Assembly: GCA_964431965.1 (NCBI GenBank) | Contig: CAYSLU010000139.1 | Span: 1 to 8,178, forward strand | Direction: 5' to 3' | Length of the DNA stretch: 8,178 nt | Source: CAYSLU01 sp964431965 | GTDB taxonomy: Bacteria; Verrucomicrobiota; Kiritimatiellia; CAIKKV01; CAYSLU01 | Shown: positions 1 through 5,727 of the stretch, one piece after another | Position numbering within the stretch: the stretch's first letter is position 1 | Layout: every line of letters starts with the position of its first letter | Position numbers and translations under genes: made by a program | The notes under the pieces: generated by a model | Databases searched by the model: none | What the model was told of the DNA's origin: nothing | What the model saw: the letters and a program-made list of their open reading frames with translations, nothing else

Positions 1-69
1 GGGCGGTTTGCGGTAGACGGTCGGGGTGGCGCGGGTGTAGGCAGTTCCGACGAAGGAGGGCGGTCATGA
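1..69 (+). CDS. Possible C-terminus of an upstream gene (partial)
   Basis: Reading frame 1 is open from the first base to a TGA at 67-69, giving 22 codons that end in EGGRS. The stop overlaps the ATG of the DUF2157 gene in the arrangement ATGA, as at the next gene junction, so an upstream gene translationally coupled to this operon is plausible. Only 22 residues are visible and no family can be recognised. The third frame is also open here, so chance openness in G+C-rich DNA is the alternative. In related loci a DUF4401-type membrane protein often lies near DUF2157 and GDYXXLXY genes, but nothing in these residues shows that. Confidence 0.3.
   Translation, partial: GRFAVDGRGGAGVGSSDEGGRS
53..59 (+). 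promoter_or_regulatory. Strong Shine-Dalgarno of the DUF2157 gene
   Basis: AAGGAGG lies 6 bases before the ATG at 66. It fixes the start, although the frame stays open upstream to the window edge. Confidence 0.8.
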
Positions 70-1382
70 CCAATGTGCGGCACATCCGCTGGCTGAACGA
101 AGAGTTGCCAAAATGGGTGGGGGCGGGGCTTGTTCCGGAGGAATCGGCGGCGCGGCTTCGGGAGCATTACGGCCCGGGCCGGAGCAGCCGGCCATGGGCC
201 ATGCTCGTGTGCAGCCTGCTCGGCGCCACGCTGATCGGGCTGGGGGTGATCCTGCTGCTGGCGTACAACTGGGACGACCTGAGCCGGCCGGCTCGGGCGG
301 CGCTTTCATTCGCGCCGCTGGTGGTCGGGCAGGCGCTGGCGTTCTGGGCGGTGTCGACCGGCCGGCGAAGCGCCGCGTGGCGCGAGGGGACGGGCATCGG
401 CGTGACGCTGGCGATCGGCGCGGCGATCGCGCTGGTGTCGCAGACCTACAACCTGGGCGGGACATTTGGGCGCTTCATGCTGGTGTGGTCGCTGCTGGCG
501 CTCCCGATGGCCTATCTGCTGGAGGCGGAAGGGCCCGCGCTGCTCTATCTGGCCGGGATCACCGTTTGGGTGGGCGACGCCCAGTTCCATGGCGGCCTGA
601 CGCCTCTGTTCTGGGCGTTGCTCGCGCTGTCGTTGCCGGTCGTCCGGCGCGAGGTTCGGACCGGCGGGCGCTACGCGCCGCGAGTGGTCCTGCTGCTGTG
701 GGGGATGGCGGCGTGCGTGTGTACGGCGACGGCTTTCACGCTGGAGCGCGCGCTGCCCGGGCTCTGGATCCCGGTCTACTCGGGGCTGGTCGCCGCGCTC
801 TATCTGGCCGGCGGGTTCTGGACGAGCGGCGGGGCAACGGGCTGGCAGCGGCCGCTGCACACGGTCGGCGCCGCCGGGGTGGCGGTCATGGCCTTCCTGC
901 TGACGTTCGAGTGGCCGTGGCGGGAGATCGGGTGGAACTGGTACCGCCACAACCAGCACATCCGCGGACTGGCGCTGGCGGGCGACTACGTGCTGGCGCT
1001 GGCGCTGCCCGCCCTTGCGGTGGCGCTCGCCGCCACCGCCGTGCGCCGCCGCAAGACGGCGTACCTGACCTTCGGCGCGCTTCCGGTCGTGGCCGTGGCG
1101 GGCTACGCGCTCGCCGCTTCATGCCGGACGCCGCTTGCGGCAGGCCTGCTGTTCAACGCCTATTTCGCGGCGATCGCGCTCGATACCTTGATCGATGGCG
1201 TGCGGTCGATGCGCCTCGGACAGACCAACGCCGGCATGCTGATGCTGGCGGCGCTCATCCTGGCGCGCTTCCTCAACACGGACATCAGCATCCTGGTTCG
1301 CGGGTTCGCCTTCATCGGGTGCGGCGTGGCGTTCCTGATGGTGAATCTGTTTCTGGCCCGCCGGAAAGGAGGCCGCTCATGA
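66..1382 (+). CDS. DUF2157 domain polytopic membrane protein
   Basis: This 438-residue integral membrane protein is probably in the inner membrane. Residues 1-40 form a soluble N-terminal segment of the DUF2157 type (a helix resembling LxxWxxxGLVxxExAxRLxxxYG). It is followed by about 12 hydrophobic segments, for example near 44-67, 77-96, 110-125, 136-152, 157-170, 178-193, 205-222, 234-251, 266-280, 305-325, 333-351, 356-375, 388-402 and 411-430. The motif SQTYNLGG at residues 125-132 matches the conserved Q-x-Y-x-L-G patch of the family. The biochemical function of DUF2157 proteins is unknown, and no enzyme motif is visible. Start choice rests on a perfect Shine-Dalgarno 6 bases upstream. 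The stop overlaps the start of the next gene (ATGA), so the two are translated as a coupled pair. A separate DUF4401 gene, often seen in such loci, is not present between them. Confidence 0.85.
   Translation: MTNVRHIRWLNEELPKWVGAGLVPEESAARLREHYGPGRSSRPWAMLVCSLLGATLIGLGVILLLAYNWDDLSRPARAALSFAPLVVGQALAFWAVSTGRRSAAWREGTGIGVTLAIGAAIALVSQTYNLGGTFGRFMLVWSLLALPMAYLLEAEGPALLYLAGITVWVGDAQFHGGLTPLFWALLALSLPVVRREVRTGGRYAPRVVLLLWGMAACVCTATAFTLERALPGLWIPVYSGLVAALYLAGGFWTSGGATGWQRPLHTVGAAGVAVMAFLLTFEWPWREIGWNWYRHNQHIRGLALAGDYVLALALPALAVALAATAVRRRKTAYLTFGALPVVAVAGYALAASCRTPLAAGLLFNAYFAAIALDTLIDGVRSMRLGQTNAGMLMLAALILARFLNTDISILVRGFAFIGCGVAFLMVNLFLARRKGGRS
1366..1372 (+). promoter_or_regulatory. Shine-Dalgarno at the ATGA junction
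   Basis: AAGGAGG inside the last codons of the DUF2157 gene sits 6 bases before the ATG at 1379. It determines the start of the GDYXXLXY gene and supports translational coupling. Confidence 0.8.
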
Positions 1383-1927
1383 AGCGCGTCTGGCTGCTGG
1401 TGTTGTTCTCGGTGCAACTGGCTGTTCCGGCCAGTCTGATCGCCAGGCACGAACTGGTACTCCAGCGCGGGGTCGCGTACCGGTTCCGGACCCAGCCGGT
1501 CGATCCGTACGACGCGATGCGCGGACGGTACGTGGCGCTGCGATTCGATCAGCAGCGGGTGCCCGTCGAGGCCGCCGGCGGGTGCGAGCGGGGCGATCGC
1601 GCCTACGCGGTGCTGGCGGTCGGAACGGACGGGTTCGCGCGGGTGGAGGGCCTGACTCGGGACCGGCCGCGGGGCCGGGACTACGTATCGGTGGACGCGG
1701 GGTACGCATCGCAGGGCGGAGTGAATGTGACCTTTCCGTTCGACCGGTTCTACATGAACGAGAAGCTGGCCCCGGAAGCCGAGCGCGCCTACGCCGAGCG
1801 GCCACGGGCTGGGAGCACGAACTCGTATGCCGCCGTCCGCGTTCTGGGCGGCACCGCCGTGATCGAGCAGGTGATCGTGGGCGGCATCCCGATCGGCGCG
1901 GCGGCACGGGCGCGAGCCCGAAAGTGA
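1379..1927 (+). CDS. GDYXXLXY domain protein, envelope-anchored
   Basis: The product has 182 residues. Residues 4-21 form a hydrophobic N-terminal signal or anchor segment after MKR, so the rest is probably periplasmic. The family motif is seen as GRYVALRF at residues 49-56, after DPYDAMR. This is a variant of GDYxxLxY with D replaced by R and the last Y by F. A second conserved block, FPFDRFYMNEKLAPEAE (residues 119-135), matches the family's region around the R-[FY]-Y-x-x-E pattern. Proteins of this family are regularly encoded directly after DUF2157 membrane proteins, as here, where the start overlaps the upstream stop. Function is unknown; a joint envelope role with the membrane partner is inference. 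The reading frame is open further upstream but is antisense-like shadow there, so the ATG with its Shine-Dalgarno is taken as the start. Confidence 0.85.
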   Translation: MKRVWLLVLFSVQLAVPASLIARHELVLQRGVAYRFRTQPVDPYDAMRGRYVALRFDQQRVPVEAAGGCERGDRAYAVLAVGTDGFARVEGLTRDRPRGRDYVSVDAGYASQGGVNVTFPFDRFYMNEKLAPEAERAYAERPRAGSTNSYAAVRVLGGTAVIEQVIVGGIPIGAAARARARK

Positions 1928-2021
1928 CGGCGGACTTCTCTTGGAATCTCTGGCGCCACCTGATTGAGGACGATGCGTGAGTTGCAAGAGGTGCCGCTGA
2001 TCCAGAGCCGGGTTCAGCGCT
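1928..2021. other. Convergent intergenic spacer
   Basis: This 94-base spacer separates the rightward DUF2157 operon from the leftward kinase-fusion operon. Transcription converges here. I see no clear bidirectional terminator: the few short inverted repeats lack T-rich tails. Confidence 0.5.
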
Positions 2022-4232
2022 CTATCGGCGACCCGGCCGGAACGGTCGGATCAGCTTCTTGAGCCAGTGCTTGAGGTCGTAATAGGCGAACGGGATGCGC
2101 ATCCAGGGGCTCCACGCGATGCCCATGCCGGCGCAGTATGCGCTCAGGAACTCCGTGCGTCCCGCGGCGTGCAGCGGATGGCAGATGCGCATCAGGTCCT
2201 TGAGGCGCTGCCAGAGCGTGACGGGGTGGTTCCAGAATCGGGCGCGGGCTGTGTCGATCAGCGCGAACGCGACCGGCTTTCCCGGGTGGATACGCATCAT
2301 CACGTTGCCCGCCGACAGATCGCGGAAGAAGACGCCCCGCTCGTGCACCCGCACCAGGAACCCGGCGAGCTGCGCGTAGAAGTCCGTCGCGGCCACGCCG
2401 CCATGGCGGTCGCCGCCCTTGGCAAACTCGGTGAAGGCGTCTCGGACCGAGCCCGTCGCGTCGAACGCTTCGTAGAGGAAATAGTTGATGTTCAGAACCG
2501 CCCGCCCCGGATGCTGGAAATAGGCCACGGGCACGGGCGTGACGATGCCGCGGCGCAGCAGCTCGTGCGTGCCGTTCCAGCTCCGCTGGCCGCGGCTGGG
2601 CTTCCAGCGCTGCAGCAGGCGGCGGATGCCGCGCGGGGGGTTGAACCGCTTCACGATCAGCTTCCGCCCGCCGCCGCGGGGGTCGGCCATGGACCATACG
2701 CTGTTCCGCTTGTCCCGGAGCACCTGGCGGCCATCCTCCTGCTCGAGGGCGTCCGGCCGCAGGCCCGGGGGGATCCCCTCCGATCGCGCCGCTGCCTCGG
2801 TGACCAGGAGCCCCTCCCACCCGCTCTCGCGGATCGGCACGATCCGCCAGGGGCGCGTGGCGCACACGCGCACGCGGCGCAGCGGCCCGGCGTGGGGGGG
2901 GGTGGCGGGCGCGCCATCCGCGGGCCAGAGCAGGTAGACCGGCCGCTCGGTGATCAGGTCCGGAGCGGACGGAAGGGGTGCGCCGTCGCGATCTATGGCC
3001 GAGGGCGAAGCGGCGGCTGCCAGGGGATAGGCATCCGCCAGCCGGGCGACTCGGGCATTGACGGTCCATGCGGCGTGAAGGCGCCCCGCCGGCGTGTCGA
3101 ACTCCAGGATGGTGAGCCCGTCGCGCGTGGGGATCTGGCGGACGAACGTCGCGCCGACGAGCCGGGCAGCGGCGGTGCGGAGCGCCGCGAGAGCCGGGCG
3201 GACGCGATAGCCGGAGACCGGCCCGTTGGCCTGTCCGTAGAAGGTCACGTGCGGGATCTCCGGATACTCGGACGTGCCGTCGTCGATGAGCCCCTCGCGC
3301 TGCCCGATGAGCGGGCCCCAGTAGACTCGGGCCAGGGAGCCTCCGGCCGCGGCGAGCGCCAGATAGCGCGCCGTGTAGTCGGCCTGCTTCTCCTCTACGT
3401 CCTCGAGGATGCGCGCGATGCGGCGGCCGCTCCAGGCCACGTGCGTGCACATGGTGGAGGGGACTCCGGCGCTTGCGGCGATGCGGCGCAGGAGCGCCGC
3501 CTTCTTGAGCAGGTTGTACTTGAGGAGCGGGGCGAGGATCCGGCCGGCGATCTTGTGGTCGTAGGCTTCCGGCTCCGTGGCCCGCTCGACGAACAGGTTG
3601 TCCGTGTGGACGGCGGGGAGGCAGCCGCGCGCGCGCATCAGGCCGAGCAGCGCGACGTTGTAGACCGGCTCGAAGTCGGTGACGTTGGGGCCGGCGAGGC
3701 GGACGCCGGCCCGGGCGATCTCCTCGCGGGCGATCTGCCAGGCGGCAAGGAAGCCGGGCATGCGGTAGCCGCACCAGCGCCGCCGGTTCACGGTGGCGCC
3801 CACTTCGATCATCTCCACGTCGCGGCCGAAGCGGGCGACCGCCCGGCTGACGAACGCCCGCCAGCGCTCCCGGGCTTCGGGCGTCGACATGGCGGCGGCC
3901 TCGGGCTCGGGCTGGACGAGGTGCAGGCAGACGCGGGCGCCGTCCGCAATCAGCCGCTCGAGGAACCGCTCGGGGAAGGACTGGGCCGAGGCGTACGAGA
4001 AGTCCATCCGGACGTGTCGAACGCCCATGTCCCGGAGGCGCTCCAGGACGTAGCGGTCGCCCGCGGGATCGGGATTGGCGGCCACGCAGACGCCGAAGAA
4101 GTCCGCCGGGACGGCGGAGCCGGGCACGGGGCGGTGGGCTCCGGGCAGGCGGTATCCGCCTGCGAGCAGGAACTTCACGTTGTGCCAGATGAAGGCGGAC
4201 CGGACTCCGCCCGCTCCTGCATGTCCGTTCAT
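2022..4232 (-). CDS. Glycoside-hydrolase-like (TIM-barrel) protein fused to a WaaP/Kdo-kinase-like domain
   Basis: The product has 736 residues and no signal peptide, so it is probably cytoplasmic. Residues about 40-345 look like a clan GH-A type (beta/alpha)8 barrel: strand-like VRHVRMDFSY (71-80), VCLHLVQP (101-108), MIEVGATVNRRRW (141-153), LAGPNVTDFE (179-188) and THVAW (263-267), with the E143 segment where many GH-A enzymes carry Asn-Glu. Residues 350-450 resemble the beta domain that often follows such barrels. Residues about 500-736 are kinase-like: LIVKRF with K528, helix-C candidate around E557, hinge FLYEAF (585-590), catalytic loop FRDLSAGNV (636-644) with D638 and N643, and metal-binding LID with D660. 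This pattern fits lipopolysaccharide core heptose/Kdo kinases and related InaA-like proteins. Substrate is unknown; a sugar of the cell surface is inference. The start is the first ATG after an in-frame stop at 4275-4277; no good Shine-Dalgarno is visible. It is the last gene of the minus-strand group. A C9 tract encodes part of the linker. Confidence 0.75.
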   Translation of the reverse strand: MNGHAGAGGVRSAFIWHNVKFLLAGGYRLPGAHRPVPGSAVPADFFGVCVAANPDPAGDRYVLERLRDMGVRHVRMDFSYASAQSFPERFLERLIADGARVCLHLVQPEPEAAAMSTPEARERWRAFVSRAVARFGRDVEMIEVGATVNRRRWCGYRMPGFLAAWQIAREEIARAGVRLAGPNVTDFEPVYNVALLGLMRARGCLPAVHTDNLFVERATEPEAYDHKIAGRILAPLLKYNLLKKAALLRRIAASAGVPSTMCTHVAWSGRRIARILEDVEEKQADYTARYLALAAAGGSLARVYWGPLIGQREGLIDDGTSEYPEIPHVTFYGQANGPVSGYRVRPALAALRTAAARLVGATFVRQIPTRDGLTILEFDTPAGRLHAAWTVNARVARLADAYPLAAAASPSAIDRDGAPLPSAPDLITERPVYLLWPADGAPATPPHAGPLRRVRVCATRPWRIVPIRESGWEGLLVTEAAARSEGIPPGLRPDALEQEDGRQVLRDKRNSVWSMADPRGGGRKLIVKRFNPPRGIRRLLQRWKPSRGQRSWNGTHELLRRGIVTPVPVAYFQHPGRAVLNINYFLYEAFDATGSVRDAFTEFAKGGDRHGGVAATDFYAQLAGFLVRVHERGVFFRDLSAGNVMMRIHPGKPVAFALIDTARARFWNHPVTLWQRLKDLMRICHPLHAAGRTEFLSAYCAGMGIAWSPWMRIPFAYYDLKHWLKKLIRPFRPGRR
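2894..2902 (-). repeat. C9 homopolymer (G9 on plus strand) in the interdomain linker
   Basis: Nine consecutive C on the coding strand encode Thr-Pro-Pro at residues 444-446 and the first base of His447, between the barrel/beta part and the kinase part. Coding signal continues in the same frame on both sides, so nine is the length that keeps the fusion intact. One base more or less would throw the kinase out of frame. Confidence 0.8.
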
Positions 4233-4274
4233 CCGCGGGAGTATGGCGAGCGGCCGGCGCGAAGAAAAGGCGAA

Positions 4275-4472
4275 TCAGGAACCCTGGCGGGTTAGCACCA
4301 GGATGATGTGGTCGCCGTGCCACTTCAGGAAGGGGCGGCTCGAGCATCTCTGGAACGAGAGGTCCGTGCCGCTCGCGGCGCCATGGGCGCACAGGTAGAA
4401 GGCCCTCAGGCGGTCGGCCCAAACCTCGCGCGACACGCGAGCAGGCCACCACTTGCGAAGCATGTCGCTCAT
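4275..4472 (-). CDS. Small unrecognised protein, 65 residues
   Basis: I do not recognise this protein. Its ATG lies 12 bases after the trmB stop on the same strand, and it ends 42 bases before the start of the kinase-fusion gene, so it fills the gap in the operon. Codon use is strongly coding-like: nearly all codons end in G or C, with CTG, CGC, GGC, GCC and ATC preferred, as in the neighbours. The sequence has a Trp-rich basic N-terminus (KWWPARV), two cysteines in the middle (C28 and C43) and a hydrophobic C-terminal strand (HIILVL). There is no signal peptide, membrane segment or metal-binding cluster. No clear Shine-Dalgarno precedes it, so it may depend on translational coupling to trmB. 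It could also be a remnant of a longer gene. Confidence 0.5.
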   Translation of the reverse strand: MSDMLRKWWPARVSREVWADRLRAFYLCAHGAASGTDLSFQRCSSRPFLKWHGDHIILVLTRQGS

Positions 4473-4484
4473 GGATGCTCGGAG

Positions 4485-5114
4485 CTATTCGAGTTTGCGG
4501 AACGAACAGCGGTGAACGGTCGCCCCCTGCCCGACAAACAGGATCTCGAAGTCGGTGCGCTGGTCGAGCGGCGGGACGAACGGCGGAATCTCCGCGAACC
4601 GTCCGTCGGCATCCAGGAGCTCGCGGATCTCGGCGAGGTAGCCGGCGTGGTCCGTGGCGGCGTGGATCAGGCCGCCGGGCGCGAGGGCGCGGTGCAGCGA
4701 CGCGACAAAGAGGGTGCTCCACAGGCGGCGCAGGTGATGGCGGCGCTTGGGCCAGGGGTCCGAGAAGAACGAGTAGAACGTCCCGACCGACTCCGGCGGG
4801 AGGAAGTGCTCGACCGCGTGGGCGGCGTCGAGGCACACCACGCGTACGTTGCCGAGACCGGCGCGCGCCGCCCGGACTCCCACCTTGTCCACGCGGGTGG
4901 GGAGGCGGTCGATGCCGAGGAAGTTCGCGCTGGGGTTCGCCGCCGCGCGGGCCAGGAGGAACCGGCCTTTGCCGCAGCCGATGTCGACCTCGAGCGGGGC
5001 GGGCGCGGGGAAGAGCGACCGGAGCTCGAACCGTCCGGTCAGATCAGCGTCCGGTATGCGTCGTGAGGGCGACGACCGGCCCTCGCGCTGTTTGTCCAGG
5101 ATTCGTCGAACCAT
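4485..5114 (-). CDS. trmB: tRNA (guanine(46)-N7)-methyltransferase TrmB
   Basis: This cytoplasmic SAM-dependent enzyme (EC 2.1.1.33) methylates N7 of G46 in the tRNA variable loop. Of its 209 residues, the class I methyltransferase motif I is EVDIGCGKG (42-50), followed by the acidic end of strand 2 in LGIDR (66-70). The family signature SDPWPKRRHHLRR lies at 118-130. TDHAGY (154-159) and TDFE (187-190) correspond to the conserved C-terminal TD...Y and T-x-F-E elements that shape the active site and tRNA contacts. Length is normal for bacterial TrmB. The ATG lies only 6 bases after the stop of the upstream partial gene, with a weak AGGG about 10 bases before it, so the two are probably cotranscribed. 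All catalytic motifs are intact. Confidence 0.95.
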   Translation of the reverse strand: MVRRILDKQREGRSSPSRRIPDADLTGRFELRSLFPAPAPLEVDIGCGKGRFLLARAAANPSANFLGIDRLPTRVDKVGVRAARAGLGNVRVVCLDAAHAVEHFLPPESVGTFYSFFSDPWPKRRHHLRRLWSTLFVASLHRALAPGGLIHAATDHAGYLAEIRELLDADGRFAEIPPFVPPLDQRTDFEILFVGQGATVHRCSFRKLE

Positions 5115-5120
5115 GGGAGT

Positions 5121-5570
5121 CTAGCCCTGCCCGAACAGCCGGGCAAAGAAGCCGGCGGGCTTGTCGACGGCATCCATGCTTTTCTCGATCAGGCCGATGG
5201 CGAGAAACAGGAACTTGTCGGAGTTGCCGGTGGCCTTGTACTTGTGGGTGGCACTTACGATGGCCGCCTTGCCCGCATCGACGTAGGCGTTGATGGCCGT
5301 AGGGTCGCTGGATCGCTGCCGGGCGAGGGTAAGCAGGAGGGGCATCAGTGCCTTGACCAGCCTCGCCTTGGCCTCCCAGTCGTCGGCCTTGCAGCCGAGG
5401 ATGTCGGACTCGGGGATTTTGCCGTCATCCTGGGCCCGACTTCCGCCCGAGTTCCCTATGTTCAGCGGGATCTTCACTTCCGGCGTTCCTGTCTGGTTCG
5501 ACGGGGCTCCGAGCGGACCGTCGGATGGAATGTACCAGAGGCCGGAGCGGGCGGGCCAGAGGGAAGTGGA
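5121..5570 (-). CDS. Unrecognised protein, C-terminal 149 residues (cut by assembly gap)
   Basis: The frame runs from the edge of the N run to a TAG at 5121-5123, and the true N-terminus lies in or beyond the gap. Codon use near the 3' end is strongly coding-like. The visible part begins with a Pro/Gly/Ser-rich, probably disordered stretch (about 50 residues). It continues with an alpha-helical region (from GKIPESDILGCK onward; KARLVKALMPLLLTLARQR, AINAYVDAGKAAIVSATHKY, DKFLFLAIGLIEKSM) and ends in an aromatic tail FFARLFGQG. No signal, repeat or catalytic motif is seen and I do not recognise the family. It sits 6 bases upstream of trmB and probably heads or belongs to the same operon. Continuation of this frame on the far side of the gap is antisense to the nuclease gene and should not be joined. 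Confidence 0.65.
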   Translation of the reverse strand, partial: STSLWPARSGLWYIPSDGPLGAPSNQTGTPEVKIPLNIGNSGGSRAQDDGKIPESDILGCKADDWEAKARLVKALMPLLLTLARQRSSDPTAINAYVDAGKAAIVSATHKYKATGNSDKFLFLAIGLIEKSMDAVDKPAGFFARLFGQG

Positions 5571-5670
5571 NNNNNNNNNNNNNNNNNNNNNNNNNNNNNN
5601 NNNNNNNNNNNNNNNNNNNNNNNNNNNNNNNNNNNNNNNNNNNNNNNNNNNNNNNNNNNNNNNNNNNNNN
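5571..5670. other. Assembly gap (100 N)
   Basis: Exactly 100 N is a conventional scaffold-gap length, so the real distance is unknown. The start of the minus-strand gene and any promoters for the two divergent transcription units would lie here. Confidence 0.95.
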
Positions 5671-5718
5671 CGGTCTGGCGGAGAATGCGGGGCGCGAGGG
5701 TTGCGTTGCACCCGGAAC

Positions 5719-5723
5719 GGAGG
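5719..5723 (+). promoter_or_regulatory. Shine-Dalgarno of the nuclease gene
   Basis: GGAGG lies 4 bases before the ATG at 5728. It supports that start over any upstream extension into the gap. Confidence 0.65.
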
Positions 5724-5727
5724 CGTC

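Noticed and set aside
113..1378. Upstream extension of the GDYXXLXY gene frame
   Set aside because: The frame is open but is a shadow of the DUF2157 gene. The strong Shine-Dalgarno and the hydrophobic N-terminus place the start at 1379.
1950..2022. Possible terminator hairpins in the convergent spacer (GGCGCCACCT with AGGTGCCGC; AGAGC with GCTCT)
   Set aside because: The first has a 30-base loop and a mismatch, the second only 5 pairs, and neither has a T-rich tail in either direction.
2067..4295. A 742-codon open frame on the plus strand
   Set aside because: It is antisense to the kinase fusion and reads as repetitive Gly/Arg/Ala/Glu sequence, typical of the complement of G+C-rich genes.
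2014..4836. A 940-codon open frame on the minus strand
   Set aside because: It is out of frame with both trmB and the kinase fusion, is Pro/Arg-rich low-complexity sequence and has no family motif. It is a shadow caused by high G+C.
5290..5727. Plus-strand frame upstream of the nuclease start, through the gap
   Set aside because: The left part is antisense to the coding-like C-terminus of the trmB-linked gene, and the nuclease has its own Shine-Dalgarno and family N-terminus at 5728.
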